From an uncultured Gammaproteobacteria bacterium (GTDB lineage Bacteria > Pseudomonadota > Gammaproteobacteria > Pseudomonadales > Azotimanducaceae), in the NCBI GenBank assembly GCA_913060615.1, contig CAJXUL010000004.1, positions 1-49,213 on the forward strand: a stretch of DNA of 49,213 nucleotides, in the 5' to 3' direction. The notes beneath the pieces are model-generated. The model was not told the origin of the DNA and ran no database searches. It saw only the letters and a program-made list of their open reading frames with translations. Below are positions 1 through 8,074 of the stretch, piece by piece. Made by a program: the position numbers and the translations under genes. How positions within the stretch are numbered: the stretch's first letter is position 1; each line of letters opens with the position of its first letter.

Positions 1-468
1 GTCGTAGCCTATCCCGATAATCCATTGGCCCTTGGTCAACGTTCTGCTGTCCGCATAGTTCTTTAGTTCTTGGAGCAATCCGGGAATGTCTTTTGCTGGA
101 CCGACCGGGGGGGATGCCACATTAGCCAAACTCGCCACGCGCGCGTGAAAGGAAATATGACCGTGTGCGTCAATAAAGCCTGGCAACAGGGCGTGACCCT
201 CTAACAAAACAACACGACCAACGCTGCCCCGCCAGTCTTTACGCAGGCCAACAAATACGATTTTGTCATTCTTCACAGCGACAAAATTAGTTGGCGACGG
301 CTGATCGGCAAAAGTAAGAATGTTGTTGCCGAAAAAGGCAAAATCCGCCGCTATCGAGATAGGCTGGGCAGCAATAACTTTGGCTGGCAATGACCCGCTA
401 GCAGCGCTTAAGCCGCCTGAGCCAGACAATAAAAGCGCCGCGGAAACCACTAATGCTAAGTTTTTCAT
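1..468 (-). CDS. Amidohydrolase family protein, secreted (partial, 3' end outside window)
   Basis: Only the first 156 codons are present; the frame runs off the left edge. The protein begins with a hydrophobic signal-peptide-like segment (about residues 1-23). It continues with a typical amidohydrolase N-terminus: a beta-sandwich segment with FVAVKNDKIVFVG, then LLPGFIDAHGHISFHA, the first metal-binding HxH strand of metal-dependent hydrolases of the YtcJ type. A run of G residues (GGGGG) about six bases before the ATG acts as ribosome binding site. The substrate cannot be told from this fragment; YtcJ-like members act on amides or imides in the periplasm. The gene is transcribed away from the DUF1993 gene, so promoters for both should lie in 469-601. 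Confidence 0.8.
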   Translation of the reverse strand, partial: MKNLALVVSAALLLSGSGGLSAASGSLPAKVIAAQPISIAADFAFFGNNILTFADQPSPTNFVAVKNDKIVFVGLRKDWRGSVGRVVLLEGHALLPGFIDAHGHISFHARVASLANVASPPVGPAKDIPGLLQELKNYADSRTLTKGQWIIGIGYD

Positions 469-601
469 ATTTCTACCCCCATAGATTTACCGCGCATCAT
501 GACATAAAAGCCCCCCATGCCGTGGGTCAAAAAACTTTGCCGCGGCATCCCTTGAACCATCAATATGCTGCTAATCTTGGGGAAAATAACAGGAGTTTGC
601 T

Positions 602-1123
602 ATGTCTACATCTTTATATGATTTGAGTGTTGAGTCTTTTCTACAAATGGCGGAGGCCACGGTAGGTATTATGCAGGTTGGCCAACAGCACTGTGCCGAA
701 AATAACATCAACCTAGATGATATTGTGGCAAACACCTTGCACCCAGATATGGCTGGCTTTCACTTTCAGATTGTCTGCGTCACGCACCAATCTTTGGGCG
801 CTATCAGAGGTCTACAGAGCGGCGAATTTGGTCCACCCAGTGGTTACGAGCAAATGGACTACGCTGGTTTGCTGGCGTTAACCCAGCAAACTGTTGATAC
901 GCTTAAAGCCCTGGATCCTGTGAGCATTAACGAGCTCAGCGGCGGTAATGTTGTGTTCAAAATGGGCAAAACCGAAATTCCATTTACCTGCGAAAACTTC
1001 ATTCAGTCCTTCGCTCTACCAAACCTATACTTCCACGCCACCACCGCCTACGACATTTTGCGTATGCAGGGTGCACCCCTTGGCAAAATGAACTTTTTGG
1101 GACAGATGCGTATTGGGGTTTAG
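602..1123 (+). CDS. DUF1993 family protein
   Basis: The 173-residue protein matches the DUF1993 family in size and pattern. It starts with an SLYDLSVESFLQ helix, has an HPDMAGFHFQI segment near residue 50 and an ALPNLYFHATTAYDILR helix near the end. The family is expected to be a four-helix DinB-like fold, but no reaction is known, so no function is assigned. AGGAG at 591-595 lies six bases before the ATG and supports the start. No signal peptide is present, so it is likely cytoplasmic. A strong hairpin follows at 1149-1189. It appears to be a single-gene unit between divergent and co-directional unrelated genes. Confidence 0.85.
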   Translation: MSTSLYDLSVESFLQMAEATVGIMQVGQQHCAENNINLDDIVANTLHPDMAGFHFQIVCVTHQSLGAIRGLQSGEFGPPSGYEQMDYAGLLALTQQTVDTLKALDPVSINELSGGNVVFKMGKTEIPFTCENFIQSFALPNLYFHATTAYDILRMQGAPLGKMNFLGQMRIGV

Positions 1124-1148
1124 TTTTAAGCTGGCGTTCGACTGGCCT

Positions 1149-1189
1149 TTAGTCGGAGCTCAGGTTACTGAGCTACCGGCTGCGACTAA
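1149..1189. repeat. Two-part palindrome (stem-loop)
   Basis: An outer pair TTAGTCG / CGACTAA (1149-1155 and 1183-1189) encloses a perfect inner hairpin AGCTCAG-gtta-CTGAGCT (1157-1174). It lies just after the DUF1993 stop codon. There is no T-tract, so an intrinsic terminator is not convincing; it may be an mRNA-stabilising hairpin or an extragenic palindrome. Confidence 0.5.
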
Positions 1190-1244
1190 GCTAAATCTAA
1201 ACTAAACTAGACCTTGGCTAAATCTTAAAAATTCGGATAATCAG

Positions 1245-2318
1245 ATGAGAATAATAATATCCCTCCTTGTTATGGCTGCTATGACAGTCTCAGCCGTGCC
1301 GGTACTGGCTGAGGACAACCACCAAATATTTGAGTTGGGTGATTTCACCCTTGAAGGCGGCACAGTACTGCCCAATGCCAAGCTTTCATTTGTGACGCAC
1401 GGCAAATTGAAAGCCGACGGCAGCAACGTAATACTCGTGCCTTCAGCCTATTTGGGTGACCACCATGGATTTGATTTTCTTATTCAGCCAGGCCTCGCCT
1501 TAGACCCGGAAAAATACTTTATTGTCGCAACGGACATGTTTCAAAACGGCCTGTCTAGTTCGCCAAGCAATACCCCTGCTCCTTTTAACGGACCCAACTT
1601 TCCAGCGATTTCGATAAGAGACAACGTTCACGCCACCTACCGGCTGTTAACCGAGAAATATGGCGTTAGCCGCATTAAGGCTGTGCTCGGGTTCTCCATG
1701 GGTGCGCAACAAGCCTTTCAATGGGCCGTAAGCTACCCGGACTTTATGGACAAAGTAATTGGCTTGGCCGGCTCGGCAGTAGAATACCCCCATGGCGCAA
1801 TTCGCCTGGAAGGTTTCAAAGCCGCCATAAAGGCAGACGCGAACTTTCTTGACGGAAACTATGTCCAGCCACCGGAACTCGGCCTCAAAGCGGGCGGCAC
1901 CCATTGGGCCGCGTGGGGCACCTCTCAAGAATGGTTTCGCTTAGGTCTCTATGAAGAAATGGGACTTGAAAGCCCTAACGATATGATTGGCTTTATGCAG
2001 AGTTTGGTGTTGAGCTGGGATGCCAACGACTTACTCGGACTGGCGGCAACTTGGCAAAACAATGATGTAGGCAATACACCGGGATTTGACGGAAACGCAG
2101 AGAAAGCCCTAGGCTCAATTAAAGCTGAGGTGCTTTACATGCCGTCGAAAACCGATATGTATTTTCACATCGATGCTTTAAGCGCTGAGGCGAAGCTCAT
2201 TCCTAACGTGACGCTAGCCGTTATCCCTACCTTGTGGGGGCACTTAGCCGGACTCGGTGTGGCAGCGGAAGATCAGTCTTTCATCAACAACAATACTGCT
2301 GAGTTCCTTCAACGCTAG
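1245..2318 (+). CDS. Secreted alpha/beta hydrolase, homoserine O-acetyltransferase (MetX)-like
   Basis: The 357-residue protein has a cleavable signal peptide (residues 1-22, ending PVLA). The alpha/beta-hydrolase fold follows, with the MetX-type elements LVPSAYLGDHH, a nucleophile elbow GFSMGAQQ with Ser151, Asp304 (SKTDMYF) and His333 (WGHLAG). Together these give the expected Ser-Asp-His triad. True MetX enzymes are cytoplasmic and acylate homoserine. An exported member is more likely a hydrolase or acyltransferase of unknown substrate; many genomes carry such MetX-like alpha/beta hydrolases beside, not instead of, metX. There is no methionine gene nearby. The ribosome binding site is weak, but this start gives a complete signal peptide. 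Confidence 0.8.
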   Translation: MRIIISLLVMAAMTVSAVPVLAEDNHQIFELGDFTLEGGTVLPNAKLSFVTHGKLKADGSNVILVPSAYLGDHHGFDFLIQPGLALDPEKYFIVATDMFQNGLSSSPSNTPAPFNGPNFPAISIRDNVHATYRLLTEKYGVSRIKAVLGFSMGAQQAFQWAVSYPDFMDKVIGLAGSAVEYPHGAIRLEGFKAAIKADANFLDGNYVQPPELGLKAGGTHWAAWGTSQEWFRLGLYEEMGLESPNDMIGFMQSLVLSWDANDLLGLAATWQNNDVGNTPGFDGNAEKALGSIKAEVLYMPSKTDMYFHIDALSAEAKLIPNVTLAVIPTLWGHLAGLGVAAEDQSFINNNTAEFLQR

Positions 2319-2428
2319 CACCCGAAATCTGACGAGCAATTAGCCTATAGCGGCACCAGTTGGTGTCACAAGGCAAAACATAGAGATTACCCGGTTCCCT
2401 TTGTTTTTTGGTGGGGGCTCAAATCTAG

Positions 2429-2442
2429 GGCCACAAATGGCC
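2429..2442. repeat. Short hairpin in convergent intergenic region
   Basis: GGCCA-caaa-TGGCC forms a small perfect hairpin between the converging MetX-like and GNAT genes (2319-2528). It may help terminate transcription but has no clear T-tract. I see nothing else in this 210-base gap. Confidence 0.3.
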
Positions 2443-2528
2443 TAAGAACTAGGCAGTAAGAAATGCAAGAGCATACCTAAAGGCCCGTGCATAAGGGTTT
2501 CGTAGATTTATTAGATCAACGTCAGGTG

Positions 2529-3128
2529 TTAACGCGCAGCGCGATACATAGGGTGAACAGCAGGCGAAGTAGCCGACTGGATTTTACCCATCACCTCAAA
2601 TCCATGACGCTCGTAAAGTGAAATATTGGCCGGGTTCGAAGATTCTAAATAGGCTGGCAAACCTGCTTCGTCACATTTAGCCAAAGCGTATTTCATTAAC
2701 TGAGCACCCAGCCCACGTCCTTGGTGACAAGGGTCGACACCGATTAATGGTAAATACCAGCAAGGCTCACTGGGGTGATAAGCCTCCATTTCACCTAAAA
2801 CGCTACCCACCTCTTCCAAACGCTCTTCGGCGACTATTTTCGTCAACAGCTCACTCACTGCAGCTCCGTCGTCAGAATGATCGTCATTTGCTGGCGGCAC
2901 CCAAAGCGCAGCGCCGGCATAGCCGTCTATCTCAAAGGCCGTGCCTGCGTCAAAAGCTGCGCCACCAAAATTATCGTACATCTGGGCGGCGTGGGTCAGA
3001 TAAGTGTCTGCTTGGGGAATCATCCAGCGAACTAAGGGATCTGCTGCAAACGCAGCAACAATGGTGTTTAGTGCAACAAGGCGCTGCTCGGCGGCAACAA
3101 CTGTTACTGTTGGTACATGTTCATTCAT
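2529..3128 (-). CDS. GNAT family N-acetyltransferase
   Basis: The 199-residue protein is a GNAT fold acetyltransferase. The acetyl-CoA binding loop is QGRGLGA (residues 136-142), preceded by the strand LPLIGVDP. A C-terminal NISLYERHGFEVMG motif is typical of the last helix and strand. The N-terminal part (AFAADPLVRWMIP) resembles the puromycin-acetyltransferase-like GNAT subgroup, but the substrate is unknown. It lies 64 bases downstream of the YgjP-type gene on the same strand and may be co-transcribed with it. The spacer contains a hexamer repeat of the form TTTTTG. Confidence 0.88.
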   Translation of the reverse strand: MNEHVPTVTVVAAEQRLVALNTIVAAFAADPLVRWMIPQADTYLTHAAQMYDNFGGAAFDAGTAFEIDGYAGAALWVPPANDDHSDDGAAVSELLTKIVAEERLEEVGSVLGEMEAYHPSEPCWYLPLIGVDPCHQGRGLGAQLMKYALAKCDEAGLPAYLESSNPANISLYERHGFEVMGKIQSATSPAVHPMYRAAR

Positions 3129-3149
3129 AATTTAAACCTTAATCTTAAT

Positions 3150-3172
3150 TTTGTTTTTGTTTTTGTTTTCAA
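3150..3172. repeat. TTTTTG simple repeat
   Basis: About three and a half copies of a T-rich hexamer (TTTTTG) sit between the ygjP-like gene and the GNAT gene, upstream of the GNAT start codon. Such a tract could vary in length by slippage; the exact ends are approximate. Confidence 0.5.
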
Positions 3173-3192
3173 AAAAATGTCGGTAAGCTGAT

Positions 3193-3897
3193 TTACATCG
3201 TTAGCGAATTGCCATTTTCGGACAACCACTTACGTTTAGCTTTATAGTCTGGCATTACGCGCGCCACCTCAGACCAATATGCCGCGCTATGGTTATGTTG
3301 CAAAATATGGCACAACTCATGCACAACCACGTAATCCAAAACATCTACCGGGCCGTGAATAAGCCGCCAGTTAAACTGAATTTGCCCGTTAAGCTTACAA
3401 CTACCCCAACGCGCCTTATAGGCTTTAACCTGCATGCCGGTGGGGCGCACACCCACTATGGGCGCATAAAAATCCAACCGCTCCGCCAGAAAAATGGCAG
3501 CTTCATCCAAAAACCAACGCTCTAACACCAACTGTATGTGTAATGAATTAGTTAGGTGCTGTGTGACTACGCTCACCAATATATCTTCACCCGCAAGCTC
3601 TACATGAGGATAATCTCCAACCTGCACTTTTAAACAGTAGGTTTTACCCAGGTAGGGTATTGGATCGCCGTTCTCAAAATCCAGCATTGGCGGCGGTTTA
3701 AGTGAAGCCGCGTATTCCATTTTCTTTCTGATCCACGGCGTTTTCTTTTCCACCAACTCAACAAGCTTTTGATGCTGGATGCCTTTCGGAACTCTTAAGG
3801 AGACCCCAGATTGATCTACTTTAATTGTGGCACTGCGCCTACGATCAGAGCGAATCACTGTGACATCAAAATGTCTGAAGGCCAGAATTTCGGGCAT
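3193..3897 (-). CDS. YgjP-type zinc metallopeptidase (M48/WSS1-like, DUF45)
   Basis: The 234-residue protein has the family zinc site HELCH (His193, Glu194, His197) followed by a third ligand in the HNHSAAYW segment (around His203). The family signature RWGSC appears near residue 164 with a following INFNWRL-like strand. Family members are cytoplasmic zinc peptidases of poorly known role; E. coli YgjP is in the same family. The ATG start gives a full-length protein of normal size. It lies directly downstream of the Coq4-type gene on the same strand (44 bases). Confidence 0.87.
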   Translation of the reverse strand: MPEILAFRHFDVTVIRSDRRRSATIKVDQSGVSLRVPKGIQHQKLVELVEKKTPWIRKKMEYAASLKPPPMLDFENGDPIPYLGKTYCLKVQVGDYPHVELAGEDILVSVVTQHLTNSLHIQLVLERWFLDEAAIFLAERLDFYAPIVGVRPTGMQVKAYKARWGSCKLNGQIQFNWRLIHGPVDVLDYVVVHELCHILQHNHSAAYWSEVARVMPDYKAKRKWLSENGNSLTM

Positions 3898-3941
3898 TTA
3901 GCTAACTCGTTGGTAGGCAGGATGCTAATGAAACCAGCATG

Positions 3942-4904
3942 CTAGGCACTTGCTGCCAATTGCTCAAGCAAATCTGCGGGAAAACTACCTTTAAAGGCAC
4001 TAATTCCACGCTCACTGCGCACGGTAGCAATGTCTTTATGCCAGTGCTCTTCCCACTCAATGGCCATAAACGACGGCATCTGCCGCCCGTGCTGCCAAGA
4101 CTCTGCAAGGTTTTGCATAAGCAAACCAAAGCCTTGAGGGGAGTGCGCGTGACTCATAGTGGCGCCAGTGGCTAAAAACATAGCTGAATAATTATGGCCA
4201 AACTGAGCCAGTTGAAAAGACGAAATAGCGATTTCATGCAAACTGGTGGTCTGATACCCGCCAACTAAGTGCCAGACATCATGCATCTGCAAGATACGCG
4301 TATTTAAATAGCGCAGCGCTGGTGTCATTTGATCTAACCCAATCGCTTGCCGATCTAACACTTCTGGATCAAACCCGTTATCTACCCACATGCTATATAA
4401 ATTTCGACCTAAACTGCCTTCAGGTAACATTTCGAGGGTTTTTAGTGCAAGTAGGGGTGGTACCGTTTTAGCTGTCGGGGAATCCGCGCCAGGGTGCGCA
4501 ATAGCCGCAGCTTCCGAGAGCCCACTATATTTTGCGTCAAGTACTCCGCCTAGAGCAGCAACCGTGACCGTAATGGAAGTTGCATCATAACCGCCTTCTG
4601 GACCCTCTACCGTGGCGACAAAAGCCCGCCAAAATTCTTCAGGCAGAGACGTACTGGGAACATTGCATTCACTGTGCGACATCGGTAGGCCCAGTTGCGC
4701 ATCCGCAATGGTGTCAAATACCCGCGGAATACCAGCTAGCGAAGCAAATGCAGACCAAATCATTGCGCCGCAGACCACGGCCTGATCGTCACGAACGCCT
4801 TGCCCCGCACCGCTCACCGCTTTGTACAAAACCGCTAAATCCGGTTGCATCGAATACTTTTGTAATAGCGCTATATACTCTTGCATCACCCCCCCTTTTT
4901 TCAT
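3942..4904 (-). CDS. Coq4 family protein (ubiquinone biosynthesis)
   Basis: The C-terminal half carries the complete Coq4 zinc motif HDxxH-x11-E: His208-Asp209-x-x-His212 and Glu224. In eukaryotes Coq4 organises the CoQ synthome and has been linked to C1 modification of the benzoquinone ring. Bacterial homologues are found in some proteobacteria. The protein is longer than usual (320 residues); residues 1-150 are a less typical N-terminal region rich in small residues. Two starts are possible: ATG at 4904 and ATG at 4886, where a GGGGGG-containing stretch immediately precedes it. No other ubi genes are nearby. The family call is firm; its role in this organism is inference. Confidence 0.82.
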   Translation of the reverse strand: MKKGGVMQEYIALLQKYSMQPDLAVLYKAVSGAGQGVRDDQAVVCGAMIWSAFASLAGIPRVFDTIADAQLGLPMSHSECNVPSTSLPEEFWRAFVATVEGPEGGYDATSITVTVAALGGVLDAKYSGLSEAAAIAHPGADSPTAKTVPPLLALKTLEMLPEGSLGRNLYSMWVDNGFDPEVLDRQAIGLDQMTPALRYLNTRILQMHDVWHLVGGYQTTSLHEIAISSFQLAQFGHNYSAMFLATGATMSHAHSPQGFGLLMQNLAESWQHGRQMPSFMAIEWEEHWHKDIATVRSERGISAFKGSFPADLLEQLAASA

Positions 4905-5135
4905 CTGAAGCCCTAATTTACCGACGCAACTAATTTACCGACACAAAGGGCGCTAACACAAGATTTATAGCTGCTTGTCGTAAAAAAGTGCCTCTACCGG
5001 GCATACAGCATAATGGTTACTTGGCCCCTCTCAATGAACCATCACTTATTGCGCGAAGATGTTAGATTGCAAAAACAACTCGAAAGTTCAAACTGAACAT
5101 CTTGGATACTAACTTTACTGTAGGACAATCAGCCC

Positions 5136-7103
5136 ATGCCTATCCGACATTGGTCAGTAGCGGCACCATTGGACATAACCTGGGTTAATACTAGTACAGC
5201 ATGGCAGTTGACTTTTAAGTCGGTGCTGGCCAGCTGCTTAGTGCTATCTCTAGCAGCTTGCGGTGGCGGTGGCGGTGCCGGTGGCGGTGGCAGCGCAACT
5301 GCACCGGTAGGCATCAGTCCAACTAATACAGCGCCCGTCATATCCGACCCGGGCGGATTGTCGGTCCCAGAAGGCACCCGTTCAGTTGCCAACTTGAAAG
5401 CAGTAGATGCCCAAGGCCAAGCCGTAACATTTGGCGTTTTCGGCGTCGACGCAAACCTATTCAACATTACCAACACTGGGTCGCTGTCATTTAAAAGCTT
5501 ACCAAGCGTTAGCAGTCCACTGGATGCTAACGCTGATAATATTTACCAGGTAATCGTACAAGCCTCTGATGGCATTGCAGCGTCCTCCCTGGCTTTGAAT
5601 ATTGCTGTAACCAACAATGCTGTCTTCGCGCCTGCTAGTAATTTTGCCAACCTTTGCGGCATACCAAGAACTGGCGTGGACTCGAGTTCCGGTTCCCCCT
5701 TCCCAGATATTCAGGGTACTTTTGCCGACGAGAACAACTTCTTACGCTCTTGGAGCAATGACCAATACTTGTGGTATGCAGAAATTGAAGACGTCGATCC
5801 AACAACCAATGCCACCTCGGCCGAAGATGTGGAAGACTATTTTGAGTTAATGCGAACCTTCGCTAAAACCCCATCAGGCGCCGATAGAGATCGCTTTCAC
5901 TTCACCTACGACACAGAAGAATGGAATAGTTTCGCCTCATCAGGAGAGGCAGTTGGTTACGGGGCTCGGTTTGTGCTCCAAAGCTCATCGCCCCCACGCT
6001 CCTTAATCGTTGCCTTTGTCGAGGCCGGCAGTTCAGCCTCCAGCCCATCCGTGAACCTGCAACGCGGCGCGCAAATCGTTACCGCAGATGGTGTGAGCGT
6101 TGAGTCAGGAACAGATACCGCAACTCTCAACGCGGCGATCTTTCCGTCCAACGCTAACGAAACCCACCAGTTTGAGGTTCTCGATGCAGGCGCCACCAGC
6201 ACCCGTACTATTTCAATGACTACCGCGGCCATCACTGTTGATCCAGTGCCCTTACACAAGGTTGTAACCACAGCGAGTGGACCCGTAGGCTACTTACAAT
6301 TCAATGACCACATTGCCACTGCAGAAGAAGAATTAGTGACCGCTGTTATTGATTTAGTCGCTGCAAATATCACTGATTTGGTATTAGACGTGCGTTACAA
6401 CGGCGGCGGCTATTTGATCATAGCCAATCAACTTGCCTATATGATCGCCGGCATCAATGCGCGCAACCAAGTGTTTGAAACGCTCAAATTTAATAGCAAA
6501 TACCCAAGTGTTAACCCGGTCACCGGCGCAGCACTGCAACCCGACCTATTCCAAGAGCAAACTGTTGGTCTAACCCTTACCTCAGGAACAAACCTACCCA
6601 CTCTTGGACTCAACAGAGTATTTGTACTCACTGGCAGCAGCACTTGCTCCGCGTCGGAGTCAATCATTAACGGCCTACGCGGTGTCAACGTTGAAGTTGT
6701 CCAAATAGGCACCACTACCTGCGGCAAACCCTATGGCTTTTATCCCAAAGAAAACTGCGGCACCACCTACTTTTCTACCCAATTCCAAGGCATTAACGCA
6801 GCGGGTTTTGGTGACTATCCAGATGGTTTTTCACCACAAAATCTGAACGTAGTAGAAGGCGTTGCTATACCGGGCTGTGCGGTAGAAGATGATTTTTTCC
6901 AGCTTTTGGGCAACGAAAACGAGGCTTTATTTGCTGCGGCCCTAGCTTACAAAAATTCACCCGGCACCTGCCCGGAACTACCTGTTAGCCGCGGTCTAGT
7001 GCTGCAGCCAAGCACAACAAAACAGCTACCTGGCGGCAAAAATCAGGACTTGTTCAATAGCCGAGTAGCGCCGGGCAAAATTCTACGGTCAAAGCCCCTT
7101 TAG
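5136..7103 (+). CDS. S41 family (C-terminal processing) serine protease, lipoprotein with cadherin-like domain
   Basis: This 655-residue exported lipoprotein has a hydrophobic segment ending in the lipobox LAAC (Cys42), followed by a Gly-rich linker. Residues about 65-160 form a cadherin/Ig-like domain (PVISDPGGLSVPEGT). The protease core lies near residues 380-600: GYLQFNDHI, DLVLDVRYNGGG, a serine in STCSASES and a lysine in TTCGKPYG, matching the Ser-Lys dyad of S41 tail-specific proteases. Several Cys residues in the catalytic half suggest disulfides. The n-region before the hydrophobic core is long (about 28 residues), so the true start may be a later codon such as TTG at 5208. It is probably anchored at the outer membrane; the substrate is unknown. 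Confidence 0.85.
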   Translation: MPIRHWSVAAPLDITWVNTSTAWQLTFKSVLASCLVLSLAACGGGGGAGGGGSATAPVGISPTNTAPVISDPGGLSVPEGTRSVANLKAVDAQGQAVTFGVFGVDANLFNITNTGSLSFKSLPSVSSPLDANADNIYQVIVQASDGIAASSLALNIAVTNNAVFAPASNFANLCGIPRTGVDSSSGSPFPDIQGTFADENNFLRSWSNDQYLWYAEIEDVDPTTNATSAEDVEDYFELMRTFAKTPSGADRDRFHFTYDTEEWNSFASSGEAVGYGARFVLQSSSPPRSLIVAFVEAGSSASSPSVNLQRGAQIVTADGVSVESGTDTATLNAAIFPSNANETHQFEVLDAGATSTRTISMTTAAITVDPVPLHKVVTTASGPVGYLQFNDHIATAEEELVTAVIDLVAANITDLVLDVRYNGGGYLIIANQLAYMIAGINARNQVFETLKFNSKYPSVNPVTGAALQPDLFQEQTVGLTLTSGTNLPTLGLNRVFVLTGSSTCSASESIINGLRGVNVEVVQIGTTTCGKPYGFYPKENCGTTYFSTQFQGINAAGFGDYPDGFSPQNLNVVEGVAIPGCAVEDDFFQLLGNENEALFAAALAYKNSPGTCPELPVSRGLVLQPSTTKQLPGGKNQDLFNSRVAPGKILRSKPL

Positions 7104-7300
7104 CCTATCAGCAGCCTATCAGCAGCCAGTCAGCGCGGAATTCAGCGGCAAAAGGCTGAAGAAAGAGTTCAGATATCAATGAACGTTTGTACATTATTTC
7201 CATACTAATGACTGTGGCTAAGTCTGCGGCATTATGACACTGTACCGATATTGATAGCTGCAAATGCGCGCTCTAAGAAGAACTAATATCAGGATAAGTC

Positions 7301-7993
7301 GTGAAAACACCGAGCAAAACCGTACTTGTTGTGGAAGACCATAAGGAACTAGCTGAGACAGTGGGCGCCTACTTAGAGGCCAGCTCGTATATTGTCGACT
7401 ATGCTGCTGACGGCCTTACCGCCATGCACCTAGGTGTAACTAACACCTACGATGCCATAGTGCTAGACGTCATGCTTCCAGGCGCAGATGGACTAACTGT
7501 GTGTAAGCGTTTACGTGAAGATGCCAACGTGACCACGCCAATTATAATGCTTACGGCCAGAGACCAGCTTAACGACAAGCTCCAAGGCTTTGCTTCTGGC
7601 GCTGACGACTATCTGATTAAGCCCTTCGATATGGCCGAACTAAAAGCACGTTTAGATGCAGTGATTAGGCGCAGTCAACACCTAGAAAAAGAGTTCATTG
7701 TCAGCGACCTAAAGTTAAACTTGGACACCATGGATGTTACCCGTGGCGAAACACCCCTAATGTTGTCCCGCACCCTATTCAACATTCTGCATGTACTCAT
7801 CCGTGAGTCACCCAAAGTTGTTACACGTGCCGCCCTTGAAAGGGAACTTTGGGGCGACGAGCCACCCGATAGTGATACCTTAAGAAGCCATATCTATAAC
7901 CTGCGACGAATTATAGATCGGCCCTTTGGTAGCCCGCTTTTGCAAACCAGACAAGGCCAAGGCTACTGTCTAAAAGAAACAACGGAAGTTTAA
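7301..7993 (+). CDS. OmpR/PhoB family response regulator
   Basis: The 230-residue protein has a receiver domain (residues 6-120) with acidic pocket Glu12-Asp13, phospho-acceptor Asp56 (IVLDVMLPG) and Lys107 (IKPFD). A winged-helix OmpR DNA-binding domain follows (about 130-226; LRSHIYNLRRII, TRQGQGYCL). The start is GTG with AGGA about six bases upstream. The likely partner kinase is at 9544-10869, separated by the photolyase gene and on the other strand. The position directly before the photolyase suggests control of it and of the neighbouring lipid genes, but no operator was identified. Confidence 0.92.
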   Translation: MKTPSKTVLVVEDHKELAETVGAYLEASSYIVDYAADGLTAMHLGVTNTYDAIVLDVMLPGADGLTVCKRLREDANVTTPIIMLTARDQLNDKLQGFASGADDYLIKPFDMAELKARLDAVIRRSQHLEKEFIVSDLKLNLDTMDVTRGETPLMLSRTLFNILHVLIRESPKVVTRAALERELWGDEPPDSDTLRSHIYNLRRIIDRPFGSPLLQTRQGQGYCLKETTEV

Positions 7994-8006
7994 CCCTGCT
8001 CTATAT

Positions 8007-8030
8007 GGCTGCCGCTTCATGCTGGCAGCC
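8007..8030 (+). terminator. Stem-loop between response regulator and photolyase
   Basis: GGCTGCC (8007-8013) pairs with GGCAGCC (8024-8030) around a ten-base loop, just after the regulator stop codon. There is no T-tract, so it may attenuate rather than end transcription. Confidence 0.4.
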
Positions 8031-8074
8031 CACCTATTATAAGACCGCATAGGTCAAACCTCAGAGACCCTAGA

